From Spirochaetales bacterium (GTDB lineage Bacteria; Spirochaetota; Spirochaetia; DAHUYW01), in the NCBI GenBank assembly GCA_027306915.1, contig DAHUYW010000002.1, positions 131,305-195,304 on the forward strand: 64,000 bases of DNA, in the 5' to 3' direction. The notes under the pieces were generated by a model. It worked only from the letters and a program-made list of their open reading frames with translations. It made no database searches and was not told where the DNA came from. The translations under genes were made by a program, and so were the position numbers. The stretch's first letter is position 1, and each line of letters opens with the position of its first letter. Of the stretch, positions 56,115 to 64,000 are shown piece by piece.

Positions 56115-56743
56115 CGAGCCAACCGCTTCCGCTCACCCTTGCCCTGCCCAAGGGGCGGCTTCTGCCCAAGGTGCTCGAGCTCTTCGAGTCGCGGGGAATT
56201 GCCCTTTCCTTCGAGGATCGCAAGCTCGTGAGCTATGACGAGGGCAGTCTCTTTCAGGCTTTTCTCGTCAAGAACAACGACCTCCCGACCTATGTCAACT
56301 ACGGCATTGCGGGGCTCGGAATCTGCGGCTCCGATGTGCTCTACGAATCGGGCTTCCGCTTCTTTAAGCTCCTCACCTTCCCGTTCGGGAGGACCCGAAT
56401 GTGCCTGGCCGGAAAGAAGGGCTACACGCCCAAGGACTACCCGCGCCACCTGTCGGTCGCGACAAAGTTTACCCGCTTCACCCAGGATTACTTCCATGCC
56501 CGGGGGATTCCGGTGCAGATAATCCGTCTCGAGGGATCCGTCGAGCTCGCGCCGGTGCTCGGCCTCGCTCCGCTCATCGTCGATCTCGTGGAGACCGGTG
56601 AGACCCTCCGGGCGAACAACCTCCAGATCATTGAAAAGCTCGAGGACGTCGAAGTACACTTGATTGCGAATCCGTCCTACTACAAGCTGCACTACCAGAG
56701 CATCAACCGCATCACGGAATTGCTGAAGGAGGCCCGGGAGTGA
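56111..56743 (+). CDS. hisG: ATP phosphoribosyltransferase catalytic subunit, short form
   Basis: 210-aa catalytic subunit, the short form that needs HisZ. It has LTLALPKGRLLPKVLELFES, YGIAGLGICGSDVLYE, the PRPP region IRLEGSVELAPVLGLAPLIV and LVETGETLRANNLQ. It lacks the C-terminal regulatory domain, as expected beside hisZ. Coupled to both neighbours by 4-base overlaps. Confidence 0.95.
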   Translation: MTSQPLPLTLALPKGRLLPKVLELFESRGIALSFEDRKLVSYDEGSLFQAFLVKNNDLPTYVNYGIAGLGICGSDVLYESGFRFFKLLTFPFGRTRMCLAGKKGYTPKDYPRHLSVATKFTRFTQDYFHARGIPVQIIRLEGSVELAPVLGLAPLIVDLVETGETLRANNLQIIEKLEDVEVHLIANPSYYKLHYQSINRITELLKEARE

Positions 56744-57333
56744 AAGAGCGCAAGGTAAGCGTCGCGCGCACGACCAAGGAGACCGCAGTCGAGGTCGTCC
56801 TCAACCTCTCGCGAAGGGGCGAGGTTGACATCGCCGTCGAAGGGCTCCCCTTCCTTGAGCACCTCCTCCACGCAATGGCCTTTCACGGCGGCTTTTCTGT
56901 GCGCATTGGGGCAAAAGGGGATATCGAGGTCGATCCGCATCATCTGGTTGAGGACGTAGGGCTCGTGCTGGGCGAGGCCTTCTCCCGAGTCGTCGAGGAT
57001 TTCGGTCATGTGCGGCGCTTCGGCCACGCCGTCATCCCGATGGACGATGCCCTCTCCGAGGCGACTATCGACGTATGCGGAAGGCCCTTTCTCGTCTACC
57101 AGGCCGACTATCCCCAGGAGAGCGCCGGGACCTTTGCGCTTCACCTCCTGCGGGAGTTCCTCACCGCCTTCGCGAGCGCCGCGCGCATCAATCTCCATGC
57201 CCTCTGTCGCTACGGCGAAAACGGCCACCATATGGCCGAGGCGCTCTTCAAGGCGATCGGCAAGGCGATCGAAGCGGCCTACGAGCCGGCCGAGGAGAAT
57301 GCGCCCCTCTCCACGAAAGGCTCTCTCGGATAG
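56740..57333 (+). CDS. hisB: Imidazoleglycerol-phosphate dehydratase
   Basis: 197-aa dehydratase for the sixth step of histidine synthesis. It has VSVARTTKETAVEVVLNLSR, the first metal site in DPHHLVEDVGLVLGEAF, FGHAVIPMDDALSEATIDV and the second site in GENGHHMAEALFKAIGKAI. It starts at a GTG overlapping the hisG stop and is the single-domain form, without the phosphatase domain. Confidence 0.94.
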   Translation: MKERKVSVARTTKETAVEVVLNLSRRGEVDIAVEGLPFLEHLLHAMAFHGGFSVRIGAKGDIEVDPHHLVEDVGLVLGEAFSRVVEDFGHVRRFGHAVIPMDDALSEATIDVCGRPFLVYQADYPQESAGTFALHLLREFLTAFASAARINLHALCRYGENGHHMAEALFKAIGKAIEAAYEPAEENAPLSTKGSLG

Positions 57334-57433
57334 CCTCCGCAAGCTGCTCCAGCAGCAGGCTCGTGGAAGTGAAATGAGGAGGGAAGGGGCGCTGCCTCGC
57401 CCGCAGCGGCTGGAAATCGGCTCCAAAACGCGG

Positions 57434-57462
57434 TTGATTTTGTCGTTAAAACTGGCTATAGT
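57434..57462 (+). promoter_or_regulatory. Promoter of the TPR gene pair
   Basis: TTGATT (57434-57439), a 17-bp spacer and TATAGT (57457-57462) give a strong sigma-70-type promoter whose transcript would start about 10 nt before the ATG at 57480. Confidence 0.65.
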
Positions 57463-57479
57463 TGGGTTTGACGTGCGCG

Positions 57480-57824
57480 ATGGAAAAAAACGAGCTGTCG
57501 GGAATTCCGAAAGAGGGATTTATAAAAGTAAGCAGCCCTAAGGCAGCCTCACTTTCGGGAAAGCAGAAAACCGTCCTCATTCGAAAAGGAAATGAGCTCT
57601 TCAACGCCGGCGACTTCGAGGGCGCGAAGAGAATCTTCCTCACCACCGGTTACACCGACGGCATCATCCGGATGGGAGATCACTATTTCAAGGCCAAGGA
57701 GCCGTTGGAAGCACTGCGCATGTATTGGATGGCTCCGGCGCCGGATAAAAAAGAGATGGTCCTCGAAAACATGGCCCGCGTGCTGCACCGGTGGTTGAGG
57801 GAGGCGAAGAGTCCCGAAAAATGA
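57480..57824 (+). CDS. Small TPR-like hypothetical protein
   Basis: 114-aa protein. The N-terminus is polar; the rest has helix pairs with TPR spacing (RKGNELFNAGDFEGAKRIFL, MGDHYFKAKEPLEALRMYWM). I do not recognise a named family. The ATG at 57480 is favoured by the promoter position; an in-frame start at 57462 lies inside the -10 box. It overlaps the next TPR gene by 4 bases (ATGA), so they form a unit. Confidence 0.62.
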   Translation: MEKNELSGIPKEGFIKVSSPKAASLSGKQKTVLIRKGNELFNAGDFEGAKRIFLTTGYTDGIIRMGDHYFKAKEPLEALRMYWMAPAPDKKEMVLENMARVLHRWLREAKSPEK

Positions 57825-58957
57825 GCACCGCCAACGACGACAGCGAGAGCAAGGGAAACACTCAGCTCAAGACCGAGCAGCTCAGCGAGATCTCCGAGCT
57901 TTCCAAGCGGGGTTATCAGCTCCTCAAGGAAAACATGATCGACGAGGCAGAGGACTGCTTCCGCAAGATCATGATAGTCGACGAGTACAACAACTATGCC
58001 CTCGTCGGCATGGGAGACGCCGCGCGCAAGCGCCGCCGCTTCAAGCAGGCGATCCAGTTCTACCAGCGCTGTCTGGAGCACTTCCCCGGGAACAACTACG
58101 CCCTATTCGGGCTCGCCGACTGCTACAAGGCCCTCAATCAGTTCAATCAGGCCATCAAGATCTGGGAGCAGTACCTCCTCCATGACGATTCAAATGTCAC
58201 GGTCCTCACCCGCGTCGCCGACGCCTACCGCAAGGTTCGCGACTTCAGGCGCTCCAAGGAGATATACCTTCGAGTTCTCATGATGGAGAAGGACAACGCC
58301 TATGCCCTGATCGGGCTGGGCCACCTGCACTACGACTTCAAGGAGTACGCCGAGGCCCTCAAGTACTGGGAGCGCATGCTCGAGCTTGACCCGGAGAATG
58401 TCGACATCCGGGTGCTCACCTCGATCGGCAACTGCCATCGAAAGCTCCGAACCTACGAAAAGGGACTCTATTACTTCGGTCGAGCCCTGCAGCTCGAGCC
58501 GAACAACTTCTACGCGCTCTTCGGGATGGCGGACTGCTACCGGGGGTTGAACGACCAGATCAAGTGCCTCGACTACTGGAACAAGATCCTCGCGCTGGAT
58601 CCTGAAAACAAGGTCATCCTCACCCGCGCGGGCGATGCCTACCGCAGCATGAACGACTTCATCAACGCCGAAAAGTACTACCGCAAGGCCCTTAACATCG
58701 AGTTCGACGTCTACGCCATCCTCGGACTTGCCCTTATCAACAAAGAGCGGGGTGACTACCACGAGGCAATCGAGAGCCTTCACGGCCTGTTGAAGAATGA
58801 TCCGAAGAACTTCCGGCTCTACACGGAGATCGCGGAGTGCCACCTGGCCCTCGGCCAGAAGGACAAAGCAGTCGCTATTCTAGCGCAGTTTCAGAGGCTC
58901 GGCATTCGGAACGCGGTGGTCACCCACCTGCTCGACACGATCCGCAAGACGAATTGA
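57821..58957 (+). CDS. Tetratricopeptide-repeat protein
   Basis: 378-aa protein made of about nine TPR repeats, for example KRGYQLLKENMIDEAEDCFR, KQAIQFYQRCLEHFPGNNYA, and RSKEIYLRVLMMEKDNAYAL. It has no signal peptide or membrane helix, so it is probably a cytosolic scaffold for protein assembly. Spirochaetes keep many such proteins; the partner is unknown. Confidence 0.85.
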   Translation: MSTANDDSESKGNTQLKTEQLSEISELSKRGYQLLKENMIDEAEDCFRKIMIVDEYNNYALVGMGDAARKRRRFKQAIQFYQRCLEHFPGNNYALFGLADCYKALNQFNQAIKIWEQYLLHDDSNVTVLTRVADAYRKVRDFRRSKEIYLRVLMMEKDNAYALIGLGHLHYDFKEYAEALKYWERMLELDPENVDIRVLTSIGNCHRKLRTYEKGLYYFGRALQLEPNNFYALFGMADCYRGLNDQIKCLDYWNKILALDPENKVILTRAGDAYRSMNDFINAEKYYRKALNIEFDVYAILGLALINKERGDYHEAIESLHGLLKNDPKNFRLYTEIAECHLALGQKDKAVAILAQFQRLGIRNAVVTHLLDTIRKTN

Positions 58958-59009
58958 GCGCAGCGTCGGCCTGGCGGCACAGTCTTCCAGGTTCCGGCAG
59001 ACCCGCCCA

Positions 59010-59028
59010 GGCGGCTGCTTGAGCCGCC
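59010..59028. terminator. Hairpin between convergent TPR and alaS genes
   Basis: GGCGGCT (59010-59016), a 5-nt loop and AGCCGCC (59022-59028) form a perfect 7-bp stem in the 77-bp gap where transcription converges. No U-run is present on either strand. Confidence 0.4.
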
Positions 59029-59034
59029 GTCCCG

Positions 59035-60828
59035 TCACTCCAAAACGGCCCTGATCCTCCGCACCCCTGCCGAGGAGGACTGCTCCTTGGTGATCTTGAA
59101 CCGGCCGAGCACCGCCGTGTGCTCGACGTGCGGACCGCCGCAGACCTCTTTCGAAAAATCCCCGATGGAGTAGACCTTCACCTTCTCGCCGTACTTCTCA
59201 TCGAAGAAGGCGAACGCCCCCTCCCGGCGCGCCTCGTCGAGGGTGGTGATCTTCATGCTCACGGGGAGGTCGGCGCCGATCTGCTCGTTCACGATCTCCT
59301 CGACACGCCTTATCTCCTCCTCGCTCATCTTGTCCGGATGATAGAAGTCGAAGCGCAGCCGCTCGGCCGTGATGTTGCTGCCCATCTGGCGGACGTGGTC
59401 GCCGAGCACGAGATGAAGCGCCTTGTGCAGGAGGTGGGTTGCCGTGTGGAGCTTCGTGGTCATCTCTGAGTGGTCGGCAAGGCCGCCCTTGAAGGTCCGC
59501 TCGGCTCCGACCTTCGAGAGCTCCTGGTGCTTGCCGAAGGCCTCGTTGAAACCGGCCACGTCCACCGTCAGACCGTGCTCGGCGGCAAGCTCCTGCGTGA
59601 TCTCGAGGGGAAAGCCGTAGGTGTCGTAGAGGCGGAAGGCAACCCGCCCCGGAATGACCTTCGCGGGATTCTTCAGCAGGTTGGGAAGCATCTTCTCGAA
59701 CTCGCCCTCCCCCACTTTCAGAGTCTTCAGGAAGCGGTCCTGCTCGAGCGAGAGCTCCTCGATGATCGTGGCGCGGTTTGCCTGAAGCTCCGGATAGGGC
59801 TTCGCGTAGATGTCGATGACGACGGCCGCCGGCGCCTCGAGAAACTTCCCCTCGATCCCAAGCTTGCGTCCGTGACGCAGGGCGCGACGAATGAGGCGCC
59901 GAAGAATGTAGCCCGCCCCGAGGTTCGAGGGTCTGACGCCGTTCTGATCGCCAAGGATGAAGGTGGCGGTGCGAACATGGTCGGAGATTATGCGAATCGA
60001 CCTGTCGCTTCCTTCCTCCCGGCCGAAGGGTATCGAGGAGAGCCCCTCAATTGCCTTGATGATCGGGATAAAGACCTCGGTCTCGTAAACCGAGCCCTTG
60101 CCCTGCAGCATTGCGATGGTCCGCTCGATCCCCATCCCAGTGTCAACATTGCGCCGCGCGAGGCGTGCATAGCTCCCGTCGGCCTGTTTGTTGTATTCCA
60201 TGAAAACGTCGTTCCAGACCTCGAAGTACTTCCCGCACGAGCAGCCAGGGCGGCAGTCCGGGCCGCAAGCGGCCTTGCCGGTATCGATGAACATCTCCGA
60301 ATCCGGGCCGCACGGTCCGGTCTCGCCTGCCGGCCCCCACCAGTTGTCCTCCCGCGGCAGAAAATAGATCCGCTCCTCCGGAATCCCCAGTGACCTCCAA
60401 ATGCGGGCGCTTTCGTTGTCCCGCTCGACCTCTTCGTCGCCTGCAAAGCAGGTGATCGACAGCTTCTCGGCCGGAATTCCGAGCCACTGCCGCGAGGTTA
60501 GGAACTCAAAGCTCATCGAAATCGCCTCTTGCTTGAAGTAGTCGCCGAGCGACCAGTTGCCGAGCATCTCGAAGAAGGTAAGGTGGCCGGAATCTCCGAC
60601 CGACTCGATGTCTCCGGTCCGGATGCACTTCTGGTAGTCGACCAGACGCTTTCCGGCGGGATGCGGCTCGCCGAGGAGGTAGGGAACGAGGGGATGCATG
60701 CCCGCAGTCGTGAAGAGAACCGTCGGATCGTTCTCGGGAATAAGGGATTTTCCGGATATTCGGGCGTGTCCGTTGGACACGAAGAACTCGATGTACTTCG
60801 AACGGAGGTCGTCGGCTGTGCGTATCAT
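59035..60828 (-). CDS. alaS: Alanyl-tRNA synthetase, short form
   Basis: 597-aa class II synthetase that loads tRNA-Ala. The catalytic core (TADDLRSKYIEFFVSNGHAR, PTVLFTTAGMHPLVPYLLGE, GAGYILRRLIRRALRHGRKL) and the editing domain (HTATHLLHKALHLVLGDHVR, with the third metal ligand in CGGPHVEHT) are present. It stops right after the editing domain and lacks the C-terminal domain found in the 870-aa bacterial form. This short form is known from spirochaetes. No strong ribosome site precedes the ATG at 60828. Confidence 0.93.
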   Translation of the reverse strand: MIRTADDLRSKYIEFFVSNGHARISGKSLIPENDPTVLFTTAGMHPLVPYLLGEPHPAGKRLVDYQKCIRTGDIESVGDSGHLTFFEMLGNWSLGDYFKQEAISMSFEFLTSRQWLGIPAEKLSITCFAGDEEVERDNESARIWRSLGIPEERIYFLPREDNWWGPAGETGPCGPDSEMFIDTGKAACGPDCRPGCSCGKYFEVWNDVFMEYNKQADGSYARLARRNVDTGMGIERTIAMLQGKGSVYETEVFIPIIKAIEGLSSIPFGREEGSDRSIRIISDHVRTATFILGDQNGVRPSNLGAGYILRRLIRRALRHGRKLGIEGKFLEAPAAVVIDIYAKPYPELQANRATIIEELSLEQDRFLKTLKVGEGEFEKMLPNLLKNPAKVIPGRVAFRLYDTYGFPLEITQELAAEHGLTVDVAGFNEAFGKHQELSKVGAERTFKGGLADHSEMTTKLHTATHLLHKALHLVLGDHVRQMGSNITAERLRFDFYHPDKMSEEEIRRVEEIVNEQIGADLPVSMKITTLDEARREGAFAFFDEKYGEKVKVYSIGDFSKEVCGGPHVEHTAVLGRFKITKEQSSSAGVRRIRAVLE

Positions 60829-60942
60829 AGAAAAGGGATACTACCAGGTGGGCGGCGGCGTGACAATAGACGCCGGTGCCCCGGGAAAGGCATGCTTCCA
60901 AGCCGGCAAGCGAGCGGCCTCTCGGCCATCGGAAGCCCTTCG

Positions 60943-60971
60943 TTGACAAAGGCATAGGCGCCCTATATACT
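60943..60971 (+). promoter_or_regulatory. Promoter of the alpha-oxoamine synthase gene
   Basis: A perfect TTGACA (60943-60948), a 17-bp spacer and TATACT (60966-60971) give one of the best sigma-70-type promoters in the window, about 34 nt upstream of the start codon at 61012 once transcription begins. Confidence 0.75.
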
Positions 60972-61011
60972 GCCTTCGACGCCTTAACATCCGCAGTAGG
61001 AAAATGCATTC

Positions 61012-62223
61012 ATGGACATATTTGAGAAATGCACGACGTCCCCGGTGACGAAGCTTGCGCATGACTACCTTCATTCGGGGCTCTATCCATACTTCAGGCC
61101 GATCGAGACCGGGCAGGATACCGAAGTCTACATTCACGGGAAGAAATTCCTTATGCTCGGCTCCAACAGCTATCTCGGGCTCACCTCTGATCCCAGGGTG
61201 ATCGAAGCGGCAAACGAGGCGACTCGGAAATATGGAACAGGAAACGCCGGTTCGCGCTTCTTGAATGGGACCCTCGACATCCACGAGAAGCTCGAGCACA
61301 AGATCGCCGCGCTCATGAATCGCGAGAAGGCGATCCTCTACTCGACGGGCTACCAGACCAACCTCGGTGTCATTTCTGCGCTCGTAGGCAAGGACGACGT
61401 CGTCGTAACCGACAAATCCGACCATGCCTCGATCATCGACGGCTGCAAGCTCTCCTTTGGGGAGATGGTTCGCTTCCGCCACCAAGACATGGAGCACCTC
61501 GAAAAGGTTCTCCAGAGGATCCCATCGGAGAAGGGAAGGCTTATCGTCGTCGACGGGGTCTACTCGATGGAGGGCGACATCGCCAACCTCCCTGGAATAG
61601 TCCCGCTCGCCAAGAAATATGGGGCCCGGATCGTCGTCGATGACGCCCACGCAATCGGCGTGATCGGGAAGGAGGGTCGGGGAACCGCCTCCCACTGGGC
61701 CGAGAAGGGGCTCATAAACGAGCAGGACGTCGACATCATCACCGGAACCTTCTCGAAGTCATGGGCATCGCTCGGAGGTTTCGTCGCTTGCAGCGACCCG
61801 GAGGTGATGCTGTTCCTTCGCCACACCTCGCGAGCGCTCATCTTTTCGGCGAGCATGACGCCGGGAACGGTAGCCTCGGTATCCAAGGCGATCGACATCC
61901 AACTCGAGGAACCCCAGCGCATCGAGCATCTCTGGCACATCACCCACAAGATGAGGGAAGCCTTTCTGAAGATGGGTTTCAGCATCGGCCGAAGCGAAAC
62001 CCCGATCATCCCGATCTACGCGGGTGAGCTGCATAACGCCCTCACCTTCTGGAAGGAGCTCACCGACAACGGGCTCTTCGTCAATCCCGTAGTTCCTCCC
62101 GCGGTTCCGCCGGGCGACTGCCTCATGCGCACCAGCTTCATGGCGACCCACACCGATGAGCAGATGGACTATGCGCTCGAGATTTTCGAAAAGGTCGGCA
62201 AGAAGGTCGGGGTAATAAAGTAG
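61012..62223 (+). CDS. Alpha-oxoamine synthase (KBL/serine palmitoyltransferase-like)
   Basis: 403-aa PLP enzyme that joins an amino acid to an acyl-CoA or acyl carrier. Evidence: MLGSNSYLGLTSDPRVIEAA, GTGNAGSRFLNGTLDIHEKL, VVTDKSDHASIIDGCKLS, VVDDAHAIGVIGKEGRGT, and the PLP Lys in TGTFSKSWASLGGFVAC near residue 248. It could be glycine C-acetyltransferase, serine palmitoyltransferase or an 8-amino-7-oxononanoate synthase; the absence of bio or tdh neighbours leaves this open. Sphingolipid-type lipid synthesis is possible but unproven. Confidence 0.82.
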   Translation: MDIFEKCTTSPVTKLAHDYLHSGLYPYFRPIETGQDTEVYIHGKKFLMLGSNSYLGLTSDPRVIEAANEATRKYGTGNAGSRFLNGTLDIHEKLEHKIAALMNREKAILYSTGYQTNLGVISALVGKDDVVVTDKSDHASIIDGCKLSFGEMVRFRHQDMEHLEKVLQRIPSEKGRLIVVDGVYSMEGDIANLPGIVPLAKKYGARIVVDDAHAIGVIGKEGRGTASHWAEKGLINEQDVDIITGTFSKSWASLGGFVACSDPEVMLFLRHTSRALIFSASMTPGTVASVSKAIDIQLEEPQRIEHLWHITHKMREAFLKMGFSIGRSETPIIPIYAGELHNALTFWKELTDNGLFVNPVVPPAVPPGDCLMRTSFMATHTDEQMDYALEIFEKVGKKVGVIK

Positions 62224-62245
62224 GAAGCGGTTCGTACCGCCAGTC

Positions 62246-62273
62246 GCCGTTGCCGTCAGGACGCGGCAACGGC
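62246..62273. terminator. Strong hairpin between convergent genes
   Basis: GCCGTTGCCG (62246-62255), an 8-nt loop and CGGCAACGGC (62264-62273) form a perfect 10-bp stem in the gap where the oxoamine synthase and TM2 genes converge. It touches the TM2 gene stop codon. No U-run, but its position fits a two-way terminator. Confidence 0.55.
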
Positions 62274-62758
62274 TAGAAGTCCTCGAGGTCGGCCTGCGCT
62301 CCTTCCCCTGCAAGCTCCGGAAAAACGTAGACGATCGTTCCGTTCTTGGTAACGCGCATCTCAGCGAAGCCTTTCGATGCGAGCTTCTCGAGGTCGCGCT
62401 TTGCCTCCTCGATGGTGACGTCTCCCTCCAGAGCCACCTCGGAGGCGGTTGCACGTCCCTTGTTCTTCTTCGCCGTCCGGAGGATGACGCGCTCGATCGA
62501 TTCCTTTTTCTCCGCGGTCGCGAGGCGCGGGCCGGAGAGTTGGCGGGTGAGCGCGTCGCGGTAGCGGAGCCTCATGTTGGCTTCTCGAACCTGCATCGGA
62601 AGGGTGAACAGGTCATAGAGCGAGCCGAGCCCGGCAAGCCCGCCGGTAAAGAAATAGAGGATCCCGGTACCGAACTTCCCGAGGTAGAAGCGATGGAAGC
62701 CCAGCGCTCCGAAACCGGAAAAGACCCAGAGAAGGTAGGCTACCACCGTCGAATACAT
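62273..62758 (-). CDS. TM2-domain protein
   Basis: 161-aa protein. The N-terminal TM2 domain has two membrane helices with GFGALGFHRFYLGKFGTGIL and YDLF. The cytosolic C-terminal half (about 80-155) has a winged-helix-like pattern (IERVILRTAKKNKGRATASE, IEEAKRDLEKLASKGFAEM). A membrane-bound regulator is possible, but the function is unknown. It lies 25 bp downstream of the fliG-like gene. Confidence 0.7.
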   Translation of the reverse strand: MYSTVVAYLLWVFSGFGALGFHRFYLGKFGTGILYFFTGGLAGLGSLYDLFTLPMQVREANMRLRYRDALTRQLSGPRLATAEKKESIERVILRTAKKNKGRATASEVALEGDVTIEEAKRDLEKLASKGFAEMRVTKNGTIVYVFPELAGEGAQADLEDF

Positions 62759-62783
62759 GCTGAATCCTCCCGAGCGCGGGCCA

Positions 62784-64000
62784 TCATTCTATCAGTCGGT
62801 CGTCCCAATGGATCGATATCTTGCGCTGATCGTCCAGCTCGATGAGATAGTCGAGAAACTCTTTGGTGGCCTTGTCGACGTCGACCCGCCGCATCCGGCC
62901 AAGCGCCGTCATCTCCTCTCCAATCAGGGAGGCGCGGCGTGACGACACATTATCGATGATCTTGGAAGCGATGGGCTCGCTTTTCCCCTTCAGGATGACC
63001 GCGATTTCCCTATCGTCATAATCCCGCAGGATCGTCTGGAGCTCGGTATCGTCGATCTTGAGTATGAGGTCGATCGTGAAAACCTTGTCCTTCACCGCCT
63101 GGGAGAGCTCCGGATCGAAGTTGTCGAGCTCTTCGAGGATTTTCTCCTCTGAAGAGAGATCCATGTGCTTGAGAATCTCCGCAAGCGCGGAGCGACCGTC
63201 GATCTCCTGGGTTACCACCCTTCCTTGAGCGCGGATGCGCTCCTTCAAGATTTCCTCAATACGGCGTATCACTTCCTGATCGATGCGCTCGATCCTTGCG
63301 ATCCGGCGGACCACCTCCTTCTGGATGTCCGCCGGAAGATGCTCGATGACCTGCGCCGCCTTCCGAGCCTCCAGATAGGGAAGAATGAGGCTTACGGTCG
63401 GCGCCGACTCATTCTTGAGAAGGAGCAGGATCTGCTCGAAACCGATATCGCTCAGGAAGCGAAAAGGCGCCTCGGCCCCGTTGGGCACGACCCTGCGGAG
63501 AAGCGCTTTGCCGCGCTCTTCGCCGAAGGCCGCCACGAGCATCGCCCGCGCGGTCTCGGGCCCTGCCATGACGCGGTGGCTCCTCTTTTGGACGACGCCG
63601 AACTCGCGCAGGAGGTCCTGCGCTTCCGTGCCGTCGACCGAGCGGATCCGTGCAATCTCGCGAGATATTCCCTCGATCTCGTCGGGGGTGAAGTGTTTGA
63701 GGATCTTCGCCGCCTCGTCCTGACCAAGGAGGAGAAGGAACTTCGCAACCTTGCGATATCCGCGCCCGCCGGCCTCTGCCTTGAGGAGCTCCTCAGTGGA
63801 AGCTCGCGCGCTCGCCGCAGGAGGCTTGACAACCGCGGCAGTGGGGCGTCCGGACTCGCGTTTGCCTGGGGAATGCGCCGGTTGGCGTGACTCTTTCGTG
63901 CGGGGAGCAGCTGCCTTCCCTTCCGCAGGGTTGCCGGAGCGCCCGCGTCCCTGCGTCTCACCTCGTGCACCGTCTGGCGCCGCAGGCTGCGACTTCTTCC
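62784..64000 (-). CDS. FliG-family flagellar motor switch protein, partial, with N-terminal extension
   Basis: C-terminal 404 residues of a protein that runs off the right end of the window. The last 330 or so residues match FliG: N-domain (RKVAKFLLLLGQDEAAKILK, FTPDEIEGISREI), middle domain (ASPTVSLILPYL-like segment, seen as SAPTVSLILPYLEARKAAQV) and C-domain (FTIDLILKIDDTELQTILRD, VILKGKSEPIASKI, GEEMTALGRMRRVDVDKATK). Upstream of the N-domain lies a low-complexity stretch of at least 75 residues rich in Pro, Ala, Gly, Lys and Arg, which FliG normally lacks. Spirochaetes carry two FliG proteins; this may be the variant one. The start codon is outside the window. Confidence 0.85.
   Translation of the reverse strand, partial: KKSQPAAPDGARGETQGRGRSGNPAEGKAAAPRTKESRQPAHSPGKRESGRPTAAVVKPPAASARASTEELLKAEAGGRGYRKVAKFLLLLGQDEAAKILKHFTPDEIEGISREIARIRSVDGTEAQDLLREFGVVQKRSHRVMAGPETARAMLVAAFGEERGKALLRRVVPNGAEAPFRFLSDIGFEQILLLLKNESAPTVSLILPYLEARKAAQVIEHLPADIQKEVVRRIARIERIDQEVIRRIEEILKERIRAQGRVVTQEIDGRSALAEILKHMDLSSEEKILEELDNFDPELSQAVKDKVFTIDLILKIDDTELQTILRDYDDREIAVILKGKSEPIASKIIDNVSSRRASLIGEEMTALGRMRRVDVDKATKEFLDYLIELDDQRKISIHWDDRLIE

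Overview
The window is GC-rich (roughly 60% by eye), gene-dense bacterial chromosome. I see no rRNA, tRNA, CRISPR array, insertion sequence or phage gene. It most resembles a free-living, carbohydrate-using spirochaete (Spirochaetales). The main reasons are an alanyl-tRNA synthetase of only 597 aa that lacks the C-terminal domain, a FliG-type motor protein beside spirochaete-style TPR proteins, solute-binding proteins with an FAGGS(K/S)EK start after the signal peptide, and a cap5D/spsC/'quinoline oxidoreductase' gene order that I recall from Treponema pallidum. The assignment is inference.

Layout. (1) 83-2715: xseA-xseB, then a satD-family gene preceded by three evenly spaced palindromes and followed by a frameshifted small membrane-protein gene. 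(2) 2730-4388: DHA2-type drug efflux pump. (3) 4622-14222: a glycoside-use locus with a beta-propeller glycosidase-like protein, a GH116 glycosidase and an ABC sugar importer on the minus strand. A LacI regulator and a COG0523 GTPase diverge from it, and matching operator copies overlap both divergent promoters. (4) 14291-22535: envelope proteins (DUF192 lipoprotein, PEGA-domain lipoprotein, RlpA/SPOR protein), a TylF-like methyltransferase and ligA. (5) 22710-29389: a tightly overlapping operon of a NusG paralogue, two nucleotide-sugar enzymes and a three-subunit molybdenum-hydroxylase-like complex whose large subunit has lost the usual cofactor loops. (6) 29407-34083: a zinc-ribbon membrane protein, a condensation-fold acyltransferase-like protein, an SGNH hydrolase, a beta-propeller protein and a small membrane protein.

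(7) 34357-34944: an intact MntA-type nucleotidyltransferase next to a decayed HepT-type partner. (8) 35077-42658: dnaE, yggT, recG, rsmD and a DUF1707/LiaF-like protein. (9) 42873-52118: a rhamnoside-use locus (YesM/YesN-type two-component system, ABC importer, GH78 alpha-L-rhamnosidase), all on the minus strand. (10) 52232-54909: an ArsR/SRPBCC/PhnB/hydrolase cassette with a perfect promoter, a likely leaderless start and a gene remnant. (11) 55017-57333: hisZ-hisG-hisB. (12) 57480-64000: two TPR-type genes, short alaS, an alpha-oxoamine synthase with a strong promoter, a TM2-domain protein and a FliG homologue with a long N-terminal extension that runs off the window.

How the parts fit. The two sugar loci each pair a Spirochaetales-type ABC importer with cytosolic-looking glycosidases and their own regulator. 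The NusG paralogue heads a polysaccharide-type operon, as LoaP/UpxY-type antiterminators do, so it probably aids transcription of that 6.7-kb unit. The most interesting features are the degenerate molybdo-hydroxylase in that operon, the triple operator before satD, the mirrored LacI operators and the decayed HepT partner.
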